From positions 1 to 6,077 of the forward strand of contig DJYW01000026.1 in NCBI GenBank assembly GCA_002450255.1: a stretch of DNA of 6,077 nucleotides, read 5' to 3'. Below the pieces are notes generated by a model, which ran no database searches, had not been told where the DNA came from, and saw nothing but the letters and a program-made list of their open reading frames with translations. The DNA comes from Gammaproteobacteria bacterium UBA6968. Lineage in GTDB: Bacteria > Pseudomonadota > Gammaproteobacteria > Pseudomonadales > Azotimanducaceae. The position numbers and the translations under genes are program-made. Each line of letters starts with the position of its first letter. Position 1 is the first letter of the stretch. This document shows positions 1 to 5,730 of this stretch, in pieces.

Positions 1-69
1 TTCGTCTAGTGGTTAGGACACCGGGTTTTCATCCAGGCAACAGGGGTTCGACTCCCCTAGGGGACGCCA
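1..69 (+). tRNA. tRNA-Glu (anticodon UUC), 5' end cut by the window
   Basis: Decodes glutamate codons GAA/GAG. The window starts at about tRNA position 7, so the first six acceptor bases are missing. The D stem is 4-7 paired with 16-19, and the anticodon arm is 21-25 / loop 26-32 / 33-37 with anticodon TTC at 28-30. The T stem is 42-46 paired with 54-58 around the loop TTCGACT, and the acceptor 3' strand is 59-65. Discriminator G66 is followed by an encoded CCA (67-69). Odd point: the anticodon stem pairs CCGGG with CCAGG, leaving a G(23)-A(35) mismatch at the middle pair (29-41 in tRNA numbering), where a C at 35 would give a full stem. Everything else is canonical. Identity is secure; whether this copy is fully functional is less certain. 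Confidence 0.95.
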
Positions 70-144
70 CATTTTAGCCAGCCGAATGCCGCGATCAGCC
101 TGCGACACCAGAACTGACTCGGCAAGCCGGGTTATGGCCTTTCG
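70..144. other. Gap between tRNA-Glu and the sulfatase gene; no clear terminator
   Basis: This short stretch separates the tRNA 3' end from the convergent sulfatase stop codon. It holds an imperfect stem-loop: GCCG (88-91) with CGGC (120-123), and TCAG (95-98) with CTGA (114-117), around a 15-base loop. No T-tract follows on either strand, so it is not a convincing intrinsic terminator. No open frame, promoter or att-like repeat of the tRNA 3' end is visible here. Confidence 0.4.
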
Positions 145-1638
145 CTAATCTTCAATGTCGTTGAGCCAAGGCGCGCGAGTCTCTGCACCGCCAAATGTGT
201 CCGGATCAAATAGAATGTCGGACCATGGCGGCCCGGGTGCATCGCCGTAGGGCCAGTTTGCTAGCCGCCGGTCAAGGTCGGCGGCGACTTCCGGGAAGTC
301 GTCCAAAACATTATTTTGTTCCAACGGGTCATCGACGAGGTGGAACAGCATCATCTCGCCTTTGTCAACGAACTTCCATGGCCAGTGGTATAACGCAAAA
401 CCATCTAGCAAATCGGCGACAACGTAATCTGCCGGCTTTGTCGGATTGCCCGTCAATGCTGCAACTTGGCTACGGCCTTGTAGATCAGCGGGGATGACCG
501 CACTCGCTCCAACAAGATCTAAAAGGGTCGGCAAAACGTCTGAAACGCTAAAAAAACCGACGTGTTGGCTTTGCTCCAGCTTGCCTGGCATCCAGATTGC
601 TGCGGGTACGCGGACGCCACCTTCCCAAAGCTGGGTTTTGCCGCCGGGAAGGGGCGCATTGTCGCTACGACCATCGAGTACGTTGCTGGTTATGAATTCC
701 AGGCCGGGAATCGGGAATGGCGGAATCGGTCTGCCAAACCAGCTATCTAACATAAGCGCTAACTTCTCTGGCGGGGATTGTAACGCGGGGTCTGGGTTGG
801 GCGGCACTGCACCGCCGTTGTCGCTCATAAAGAACACGATCGTATTGTTGAGCATGTCCGCTTCTTCATAAATGTGAAGAATCTCGCCAATGGCGACATC
901 CATCTCGTCTACCATGGCCGCATGCACGGCGCGTCCCTCTTCTAGGTGGCCATACTTTTCGATCGTTGCAGCTGGGGCTTCATTGGGTAGATGCGGTGCT
1001 TGGAAAGCCACATACATAAAGTTTGGTTGTTCGACGCGCCGTGCCGCAATGAGCGCTCGGATTTCATCGACCACCAAGTGCGTGACATAACCGGTTTCGC
1101 GCACTACCTCGCCGTTGCGGTGCCAGTCGTAACCGCCGCCATGAATTTTACTCCAATAGCCAACGCCACCGGTTAACGACCCGTAGGCATGTTCGAAGCC
1201 GCGTGCATTCGGCAGGTGCGCGCGCGTGCGCTTGCCCAAGTGCCATTTGCCCACCAGGAAGGATTGGTAGCCCTGTTCATTCAAATATTCTGGCAGCAGT
1301 TTTTCTTCTAGCGGGACGCTGTTTCTCGAGTGCTTGTTAATCGGCCCGATCACGCCGAGCGAGATAGGCGATTTGCCGGTCATCAGTGCGGTCCGAGTTG
1401 GGCTGCAAGTGGGTTGTACATAGAATCGATCGAGCTCAATACCAGCGGATGCGATTTGATCAATGTTCGGCGTTTGGATGTGACTACCGTGGTAACCGAC
1501 GTCATTCCAACCCAGGTCATCTGCGAGAAAAACCAAAATGTGCGGTTTGTCCAAAGCCACAGCAGGCAGCGCACAGTATAAGCAAAGGGTGGCGAGTGCG
1601 CGTAGGCCTGGCTTTATTGCGGAATTGAAGCAGGCCAC
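145..1638 (-). CDS. Exported type I (formylglycine) sulfatase, arylsulfatase B-like
   Basis: Predicted to hydrolyse a sulfate ester outside the cytoplasm. The protein is 497 aa. A signal peptide (residues 1-28, hydrophobic stretch about 12-28) ends with AVA before LDKPH. Catalytic-domain motifs appear in order: metal aspartates D40-D41 in FLADDLGW; the sulfatase signature CSPTR (78-82), whose Cys78 would be converted to formylglycine; the second signature ending VGKWHLGK (K131, H133); H215 in APHLP; D273-N274 in MSDNGG; and K334 in GGKTQLWEGG. All expected active-site residues are therefore present. The RGFEHAYG and GYDWHRNG segments resemble the ARSB-like S1 subfamilies (from memory). The chosen GTG start lies 4 nt after a strong AGGAGG and gives a complete signal peptide. 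Longer in-frame extensions to 1869 are Arg-rich and overlap the GST gene. It is the last gene of the minus-strand operon. The substrate is unknown: family members act on sulfated sugars or aryl sulfates. No anaerobic or FGE maturase is in view. Confidence 0.93.
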   Translation of the reverse strand: MACFNSAIKPGLRALATLCLYCALPAVALDKPHILVFLADDLGWNDVGYHGSHIQTPNIDQIASAGIELDRFYVQPTCSPTRTALMTGKSPISLGVIGPINKHSRNSVPLEEKLLPEYLNEQGYQSFLVGKWHLGKRTRAHLPNARGFEHAYGSLTGGVGYWSKIHGGGYDWHRNGEVVRETGYVTHLVVDEIRALIAARRVEQPNFMYVAFQAPHLPNEAPAATIEKYGHLEEGRAVHAAMVDEMDVAIGEILHIYEEADMLNNTIVFFMSDNGGAVPPNPDPALQSPPEKLALMLDSWFGRPIPPFPIPGLEFITSNVLDGRSDNAPLPGGKTQLWEGGVRVPAAIWMPGKLEQSQHVGFFSVSDVLPTLLDLVGASAVIPADLQGRSQVAALTGNPTKPADYVVADLLDGFALYHWPWKFVDKGEMMLFHLVDDPLEQNNVLDDFPEVAADLDRRLANWPYGDAPGPPWSDILFDPDTFGGAETRAPWLNDIED

Positions 1639-2618
1639 AGACCCTCCTTTTTTAATTCGATGATTTGCTCGGTGGCAAACACGACTAACGGATGAGCAAA
1701 GTCCTCGCAGCCGGCGCGAAAGCTGTCGCGCTCTTGCAGCGCGAGCCAATAGTCTTCTATGACTGGTCGTTCGGCGATGAACACGTTGAGCCAATTGCCT
1801 TCTCTGAGCCGGTCGAGAATAACCATCATGCCTACGTCTGCGAGGGTAAATTGCGTGCCACAAATCCACGGTCCCTGACTGTTGCGCAGCTGTTCCTCCA
1901 GCTCATCGAGGTGTCCGGACATCGCTTCGATTGCACTGTTAATGATGTCGTTAACGGGTTTGGGTTTAAGAAATTTTTGGAGCCCGGCCACTTTCATCAC
2001 CAGAAAGAAAACTGCGCGTTGCTTAATGCGATGGAATAGCAGGCCTTCGATGATTTTATAAGTGGGGATTCTTGCGATCATCGATGCAAATATAGGAATC
2101 GTTAGGCCTGGTACGGCGTTGCCGGCGGTCTCTCTTGGAGCAGCTATCGGGTCGTCACCGATTAGCGAAGTCTTGTCCACCCAGTGCTCCATGATTGCCA
2201 GCTGCTCCGCGTTGCGGGGCACCAAAAGGCCTTCCGAATCCACCTGCTCGGCAACGTATTTGAGCTGTTCGTGAGATTCATAGATCGGACTGCCGTTGTG
2301 TAGCAATACCGGCACCGTGGCGCCGGGGTTTACCTTTAAAAATGCTCGGCTGATGTTTTGGTAGCGACCGGTCTCGATCAGGTCAATGGGAACGCTTTTA
2401 TAAGGCACGTTGTACTCTGCCAAACAGACTCGAATTTTCTTAGAGCACAGAGAAAAAGGGTTGTGGTACAGCGTCCATACTTGGTGATAGGGCAGTCTGA
2501 TATTTGATTGTAACCCGGCCGCAACCGAGTAGGTTTTACGTCGCGACTTTTCCCATAAAAACCAAGCCACGCCGAGTAACAGCAGCATCAATAATATGGT
2601 GGTGAAGTTCAGTGTCAT
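1614..2618 (-). CDS. Membrane-anchored glutathione S-transferase-like protein
   Basis: 334 aa. A single N-terminal hydrophobic helix (about residues 5-22, rich in Leu) followed by WEKSRRK predicts a membrane anchor with a cytoplasmic body. The thioredoxin-like GST domain begins near residue 47 with WTLYHNPFSLCSKKIR. Ser56 and Cys58 are the candidate glutathione-activating residues, followed by a cis-Pro motif GATVPVL (99-105) and the glutathione-binding motif ESHEQ (114-118). The helical C-terminal domain carries FTLADVGMM (257-265), whose Asp261 is the usual N-capping residue. At 334 aa it is longer than a soluble GST (about 200-230), through the anchor and an insertion near 150-220. The reaction is not readable: isomerase, dehalogenase, etherase or detoxifying conjugation are all possible. 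The start at 2618 was chosen because it begins just before the helix; its Shine-Dalgarno is poor. It lies 40 bases after the b561 stop and overlaps the sulfatase start by 25 bases. Confidence 0.85.
   Translation of the reverse strand: MTLNFTTILLMLLLLGVAWFLWEKSRRKTYSVAAGLQSNIRLPYHQVWTLYHNPFSLCSKKIRVCLAEYNVPYKSVPIDLIETGRYQNISRAFLKVNPGATVPVLLHNGSPIYESHEQLKYVAEQVDSEGLLVPRNAEQLAIMEHWVDKTSLIGDDPIAAPRETAGNAVPGLTIPIFASMIARIPTYKIIEGLLFHRIKQRAVFFLVMKVAGLQKFLKPKPVNDIINSAIEAMSGHLDELEEQLRNSQGPWICGTQFTLADVGMMVILDRLREGNWLNVFIAERPVIEDYWLALQERDSFRAGCEDFAHPLVVFATEQIIELKKEGLWPASIPQ
1643..1648 (-). promoter_or_regulatory. Strong Shine-Dalgarno that fixes the sulfatase GTG start
   Basis: On the minus strand the motif AAGGAGGG (1649-1642) contains a perfect AGGAGG, four bases before GTG at 1638. 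It lies inside the last codons of the GST gene (Lys-Lys-Glu-Gly), so sulfatase translation begins before the upstream reading frame ends at 1614. It is the best ribosome site in the minus-strand operon. It argues against starts further upstream, and no ATG is available near the mature N-terminus. Confidence 0.85.
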
Positions 2619-2658
2619 ACGGTTTCGAACTCTGTTTTGGTAAGGCTCATTTGGTTTT

Positions 2659-3192
2659 TTATTTTGATGTCCAAAATTTAAGCATTCTGCGGGTTGAATC
2701 GTCTTTAAGTACAAACGAGTGATACATGGCGGCGGCAATGTGAACTACAATGAGCGTGAGCATTGCGTTAGTGAAGAAGTCATGGAATTGCCGCACAAAC
2801 TGAAACTGCCCCTCGTCTAGGTTGCCGATGCTCAATTCGGCAGATTTAAAAACAATAATCGGATCCGTGGCATTCAGTCCGGTAATGACACCGGTTGTGA
2901 CCAACCCAAGCATCGCGAAGTACATGAAGCCGTGCGCCAGTTTGGCAGCGGTGACCTGTACTGGTGTCATCCCGGCGGGCAGCGGGGGAGCGCCATAGCT
3001 AAGCCGCATCGCCAGCCGGATGATCAACAGCACAGTGATAATGATGCCCATACTGCTGTGATCGCCTCGCGATTCGAGTCGGTCAAGCGACGCCATCTCG
3101 TGTCCAAATTTGTTGGCAATAAACAGATCCAGACAAATGCAAAGGGCCATCAGCGCATGAATGATTTTTTGACTGACTTTATAGTCAGTCAT
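2659..3192 (-). CDS. Cytochrome b561 (CybB-type, four-helix di-heme membrane protein)
   Basis: 177 aa, almost the length of E. coli CybB. Four membrane segments are visible, at about residues 8-27, 47-65, 86-107 and 139-161. Candidate heme b ligands are H12 (helix 1), H45 (start of helix 2, HSSMG), H87 (helix 3, HGFMYFAML) and H151 (helix 4). The latter lies in the family-typical ending HIAAAMYHSFVLKD. The family moves electrons in the inner membrane, commonly from quinol, to or from a partner. Here the partner is not obvious; the neighbours are a ring-cleavage dioxygenase and a membrane-anchored GST. The start at 3192 shares ATGA with the dioxygenase stop, so translation is probably coupled. 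An upstream in-frame start at 3219 would add an Arg-rich tail overlapping the dioxygenase and is less likely. A perfect hairpin lies just upstream of this start. Confidence 0.9.
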   Translation of the reverse strand: MTDYKVSQKIIHALMALCICLDLFIANKFGHEMASLDRLESRGDHSSMGIIITVLLIIRLAMRLSYGAPPLPAGMTPVQVTAAKLAHGFMYFAMLGLVTTGVITGLNATDPIIVFKSAELSIGNLDEGQFQFVRQFHDFFTNAMLTLIVVHIAAAMYHSFVLKDDSTRRMLKFWTSK

Positions 3193-4112
3193 TGACCGGG
3201 AACGCCTTCTGGTCCCCACAGCGTTCCCAACAAATCGCCTGGGCTGCGTTTATGTGAGCCAAAAGACTCGTTGAACAAATCACCGTCGGTGAAATGCTCA
3301 AGCATGATGCCGTCTGGATCTTTCCAGTAATCGAAAACCTGACTTCCCAAAATATGCTTGCCCACACCAAACGAGTGTTGGTAGCCCGCTTTTTTGAGTT
3401 CGTAGTGACTCTTCATTAAGACGTCCCAATCAGCTACCTCGAATGCAGCGTGATTGAATTCAGCCTGGCCGGCATGAATAAAAAACAGGGTGTGGTGGTC
3501 GACAAATTCATCGCCGCGATTGCAGCGTGTAAAGGCGCCGAGGGTTTGTTCTTGGCCGTCGTTTTCCATAACGATCTCGTCAGAGATTAGTAGCTCGAGT
3601 CTGGTTTGATACCAAGCGAAGGTTTCATGGAAGTCGTGCACCATAAGTACCACGTGTCCAAGGCGCTTTACTAAGCAATCCACTGGCTCAATCGAGACGC
3701 GCTCGCCAAAACGCTGCTTCGCAACACCGGAGTTGAAAGCGGAGCGACCGCCGACAGGTAGCTCGGCGGCATTGTCTATTCCTGTCACCACTTCGACGCG
3801 AAAGCCGTTGGGGTCAGTGAGACGGGCGATGAGTCCGCCGCCCGGCATTGGGTTTGATTCGACTTCTACTGCGTCTATAGCTGCGATTTCACGCAGCGCG
3901 GTTGCCGATTCTGCAGCAAACCCGACACTCACTAAGCCTGGTTCAGCAGATTGCTCGGCCAGGTAAATATAGCGACTGCTATCGGTGCCTCGGGCGAGTA
4001 ACAGATCGCCGTCAATTTCGGTCTGTAAACCAAAGTCGTCGAGGAATTGCTGCTGCTTTGTTAAATCCGATACGTTGAACCTGACGTAAAGAATGTCTTT
4101 GATGCGTGGCAT
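3189..4112 (-). CDS. Two-domain extradiol (meta-cleavage) ring dioxygenase, VOC superfamily
   Basis: 307 aa, the typical length of type I extradiol dioxygenases such as BphC. These Fe(II) enzymes open catechols next to the two hydroxyls. The N-terminal VOC module (about 5-110) has lost its metal site. The C-terminal module (about 150-275) keeps ligands H153 (LGHVVLMV), H221 (FNHAAFEV) and E272 (GIMLEHF). Catalytic positions matching BphC His195, His241 and Tyr250 are H206 (in DHHTLFF), H253 (GKHILG) and Y262 (FDYWKDPDG), at nearly constant offsets of +11 to +12. The enzyme should therefore be active. The substrate could be a bicyclic or side-chain-bearing catechol and cannot be fixed here. 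It is the first gene of the minus operon, about 40 bases downstream of a good promoter. ATG 4112 is preceded by GAGGG and GAGAG purine runs. Its end overlaps the b561 start by four bases. Confidence 0.92.
   Translation of the reverse strand: MPRIKDILYVRFNVSDLTKQQQFLDDFGLQTEIDGDLLLARGTDSSRYIYLAEQSAEPGLVSVGFAAESATALREIAAIDAVEVESNPMPGGGLIARLTDPNGFRVEVVTGIDNAAELPVGGRSAFNSGVAKQRFGERVSIEPVDCLVKRLGHVVLMVHDFHETFAWYQTRLELLISDEIVMENDGQEQTLGAFTRCNRGDEFVDHHTLFFIHAGQAEFNHAAFEVADWDVLMKSHYELKKAGYQHSFGVGKHILGSQVFDYWKDPDGIMLEHFTDGDLFNESFGSHKRSPGDLLGTLWGPEGVPGQ
3198..3228 (-). repeat. Perfect 8-bp hairpin just upstream of the b561 start
   Basis: GGGAACGC (3198-3205) and GCGTTCCC (3221-3228) are exact reverse complements around a 15-base loop. 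On the minus-strand transcript the stem ends five bases before the b561 ATG, and the weak ribosome-binding sequence GAAGG sits at the loop-stem junction. The structure lies inside the last codons of the dioxygenase gene. No T-tract follows, so it is not a terminator. It may affect translation coupling or mRNA stability; that role is inference. Confidence 0.6.
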
Positions 4113-4137
4113 AGGCGTCTCTCACCCTCATTTTAAC

Positions 4138-4165
4138 TTGCCAATCGACTAGTAATATATAAAGT
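4138..4165 (+). promoter_or_regulatory. Likely promoter for the tetR-FAH-monooxygenase operon
   Basis: TTGCCA (4138-4143, 4-5 of 6 consensus) is followed after 16 bases by TAAAGT (4160-4165, 4 of 6). The AT-rich core TAATATATAAA offers other possible -10 boxes at shorter spacing, so the exact -10 is uncertain. It overlaps and opposes the minus-strand promoter. Its -35 box overlaps the left arm of the 9-bp inverted repeat. Confidence 0.45.
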
Positions 4166-4182
4166 AGCTCGTCACAAGACAA
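4154..4182 (-). promoter_or_regulatory. Sigma70-type promoter for the dioxygenase operon
   Basis: On the minus strand a -35 box TTGTCT (4182-4177, 4 of 6 consensus) and a -10 box TATATT (4159-4154, 5 of 6) are separated by exactly 17 bases. Transcription would start near 4147, leaving a leader of about 35 bases. The -35 box overlaps the right arm of the 9-bp inverted repeat. Predicted from sequence only. Confidence 0.6.
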
Positions 4183-4201
4183 GTTAAATCCAGAGCCGCC
4201 A

Positions 4202-4858
4202 GTGAATTCATCGCAAAGTGCCATACGACCCGCCGAAGATATGAAGGTACGCAACGCGGAGGCAACCAAACAGAAGTTGCTCAAAGCTGCGCTTGCTGCC
4301 TTTTCTACGCAGGGTTACGAGGCCTCCTCCACGCGTCATATTGAAGCTGCAGCAGGGGTTAAACGCGGCCTCATTAACTATCACTTCGGATCCAAGCGCG
4401 ATCTTTGGGAAGCGGCGGCGGAACACATGATGGCAGTGACCGAGCAAGATCTCGGCGCCGCGATGAAGAATATCGCCCATGTTGACGCAACGTCTCGGTT
4501 GCGACTTTTTGTTCGCGCCTATGTCGTCTTTTGTGCGCGACATCCGGAGCTCAATCGCCTGATGATTCAGGAAGGCATGCACCCCGACTGGCGCCTGGAA
4601 TGGCTGCTCGAACGGTCGGTGCGGCTTTGGTACCGGCGTGTCTGCACGGTTTTTGAGGAAGCCGCCGCACTTGGGGTTGCGCCAGACATGGATGCCCACC
4701 ATTTTTATTACAGCCTGACTGGCGCTGCGACCTTGATTTTCTCCAATGCGGCGGAAGCGGAGGCCCTGTCGGGACAAAATCCATTGGCTGCAACGTCCGT
4801 TGAAGCGCACGCGGATGCAGTTGCTAAACTATTTACGTCATCGGGAGCGCGCATATGA
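4202..4858 (+). CDS. TetR/AcrR-family transcriptional regulator
   Basis: 218 aa from GTG 4202. The N-terminal TetR DNA-binding domain spans about residues 22-70: helix 1 is TKQKLLKAALAAF, and the helix-turn-helix includes STRHIEAAAGVKRGLINYHF followed by GSKRDLW, the family hallmark. The ligand-binding C-terminal half contains RLMIQEG and RLEWLLERS, seen in a TetR subgroup often linked to catabolic genes (from memory). It probably represses its own operon and the divergent dioxygenase operon until a pathway compound binds. The start is uncertain: GTG 4202 has a weak AGAG six bases upstream, while ATG 4241 (residue 14) would give a protein of 205 aa with a more typical N-terminus but a worse ribosome site. 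Its stop overlaps the FAH start (ATGA), so the regulator is co-transcribed with its likely target enzymes. Confidence 0.92.
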   Translation: MNSSQSAIRPAEDMKVRNAEATKQKLLKAALAAFSTQGYEASSTRHIEAAAGVKRGLINYHFGSKRDLWEAAAEHMMAVTEQDLGAAMKNIAHVDATSRLRLFVRAYVVFCARHPELNRLMIQEGMHPDWRLEWLLERSVRLWYRRVCTVFEEAAALGVAPDMDAHHFYYSLTGAATLIFSNAAEAEALSGQNPLAATSVEAHADAVAKLFTSSGARI

Positions 4859-5730
4859 AACTTGTTACTTTCACAGAGTCTGCAACAACCAGGATCGGTC
4901 TGCTTAGAGGCGATCAAATTATTGATCTAAGCCAAGTCGCAACGACGTTACCCACAGATATGCTGACTTTTTTGCAGCAGGGCGACACGGCCATGCTGAC
5001 AGCGGCACAGCACAGAGATGCCGAAGCACAATTTGAGTTAGCCGATGTGGTGATCGAAGCGCCGCTCGCACGGCCACCGAAAATTCTCGCGATTGGCCTG
5101 AATTACCGTGCCCATGCGGAAGAAAGCAACATGGAAATTCCGAAGTATCCGGTGGTTTTTACCAAGCAAGGCACGTCTGCGAATGGCCCCTACGCGCCAA
5201 TACATTCTCCGGAAGAAACCAATCTATTGGATTACGAAGGCGAGTTGGCTGTGATCATTGGCAAGCGTTGCCGTCGCGTCAGTAAGGCGGACGCAAGTCA
5301 GGTAATTGCAGGTTTTTGTGTGCTCAACGATGTGAGTGTTCGCGAGTGGCAGTTTTTGGCGACCCCGCCGCAATTCACCATGGGCAAGTCCTGGGATACG
5401 CATAATCCCTATGGGCCAGCCATCGTCACGCCGGACGAAGTGGACCCCCATAACTTGATGCTGCGTACCTATGTGAATGGTGACCTGCGCCAGGAAACCA
5501 GCACCGACGATTTGATTTTTAACTGCTACGAAATCATCGAGTTTCTTAGCACAGCGTTTACGCTGGAGCCCGGCGATGTAATTGCTACCGGAACGCCAAG
5601 TGGCGTTGGCGCTGCGATGCAGCCGCCCGCTACCTTGCAGGTAGGCGACACGGTGCGAGTCACTATCGAAGGCCTTGGCGCGATTGAGAATGTAGTCATC
5701 GCCGAGCCGGATACCGCTGTTATTTCATGA
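4855..5730 (+). CDS. Fumarylacetoacetate hydrolase (FAH) family enzyme
   Basis: 291 aa cytoplasmic enzyme. FAH-fold enzymes use a divalent metal to cleave C-C bonds in diketo acids, or to hydrate, isomerise or decarboxylate ring-cleavage products. The N-terminal part (1-70) is a small variable domain. The catalytic domain shows IGLNYRAHAEE (80-90), with the His87/Glu90 dyad of the HxxE type; metal ligands E128 and E130 in DYEGELAV and D159 in LNDVS; K178 and D181 in GKSWDTHNPYGP; and TGTPSGVG (245-252). Nothing essential is missing. In meta-cleavage pathways such a protein can replace or follow an alpha/beta C-C hydrolase; none of the latter is visible in this window. Its likely substrate is the product of the divergent dioxygenase or a derivative (inference). 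GGGAG (4843-4847), seven bases before ATG, supports the start. It overlaps both neighbours by four bases. Confidence 0.92.
   Translation: MKLVTFTESATTRIGLLRGDQIIDLSQVATTLPTDMLTFLQQGDTAMLTAAQHRDAEAQFELADVVIEAPLARPPKILAIGLNYRAHAEESNMEIPKYPVVFTKQGTSANGPYAPIHSPEETNLLDYEGELAVIIGKRCRRVSKADASQVIAGFCVLNDVSVREWQFLATPPQFTMGKSWDTHNPYGPAIVTPDEVDPHNLMLRTYVNGDLRQETSTDDLIFNCYEIIEFLSTAFTLEPGDVIATGTPSGVGAAMQPPATLQVGDTVRVTIEGLGAIENVVIAEPDTAVIS

Larger units (their letters stand above)
4132..4188. repeat. Inverted 9-bp repeat in the divergent control region, candidate regulator sites
   Basis: TTTAACTTG (4132-4140) and its exact reverse complement CAAGTTAAA (4180-4188) lie 39 bases apart. Each arm overlaps the -35 box of one of the two opposing promoters, so both promoters share the block TTTAACTTG followed by C/T then C. 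The symmetry suits binding by the adjacent TetR protein or a second regulator. Neither arm is itself palindromic, unlike a classic TetR operator, so the arms may instead be shared promoter sequence. Confidence 0.5.

Noticed and set aside
88..123. Imperfect stem-loop between tRNA-Glu and the sulfatase stop, considered as a bidirectional terminator
   Set aside because: The stem is interrupted by an internal loop and there is no T-run on either strand, so it lacks the features of an intrinsic terminator.
1216..1231. Alternating purine-pyrimidine run (GTGCGCGCGCGTGCGC), possible Z-DNA
   Set aside because: Short, and explained by Arg/Ala/His codons in the sulfatase; no regulatory position.
1726..1744. 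Perfect 7-bp hairpin TCGCGCT / AGCGCGA in the GST gene
   Set aside because: Lies within conserved coding sequence, has no T-tract and is not next to a start codon. Such short GC-rich palindromes are expected by chance.
1639..1869. N-terminal extension of the sulfatase frame up to an ATG at 1869
   Set aside because: The extra 77 residues are Arg-rich, overlap the GST coding sequence in another frame and would bury the signal peptide. The GTG at 1638 has a perfect Shine-Dalgarno.
2619..2738. Extension of the GST frame to an ATG at 2738
   Set aside because: It would overlap the end of the b561 gene and add 40 residues of no GST character. The start at 2618 leads straight into the membrane helix.
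4208..4810. Long open frame antisense to the tetR gene
   Set aside because: Its translation shows no recognisable motif, and the opposite strand encodes a clear TetR protein; it is a shadow of that gene.
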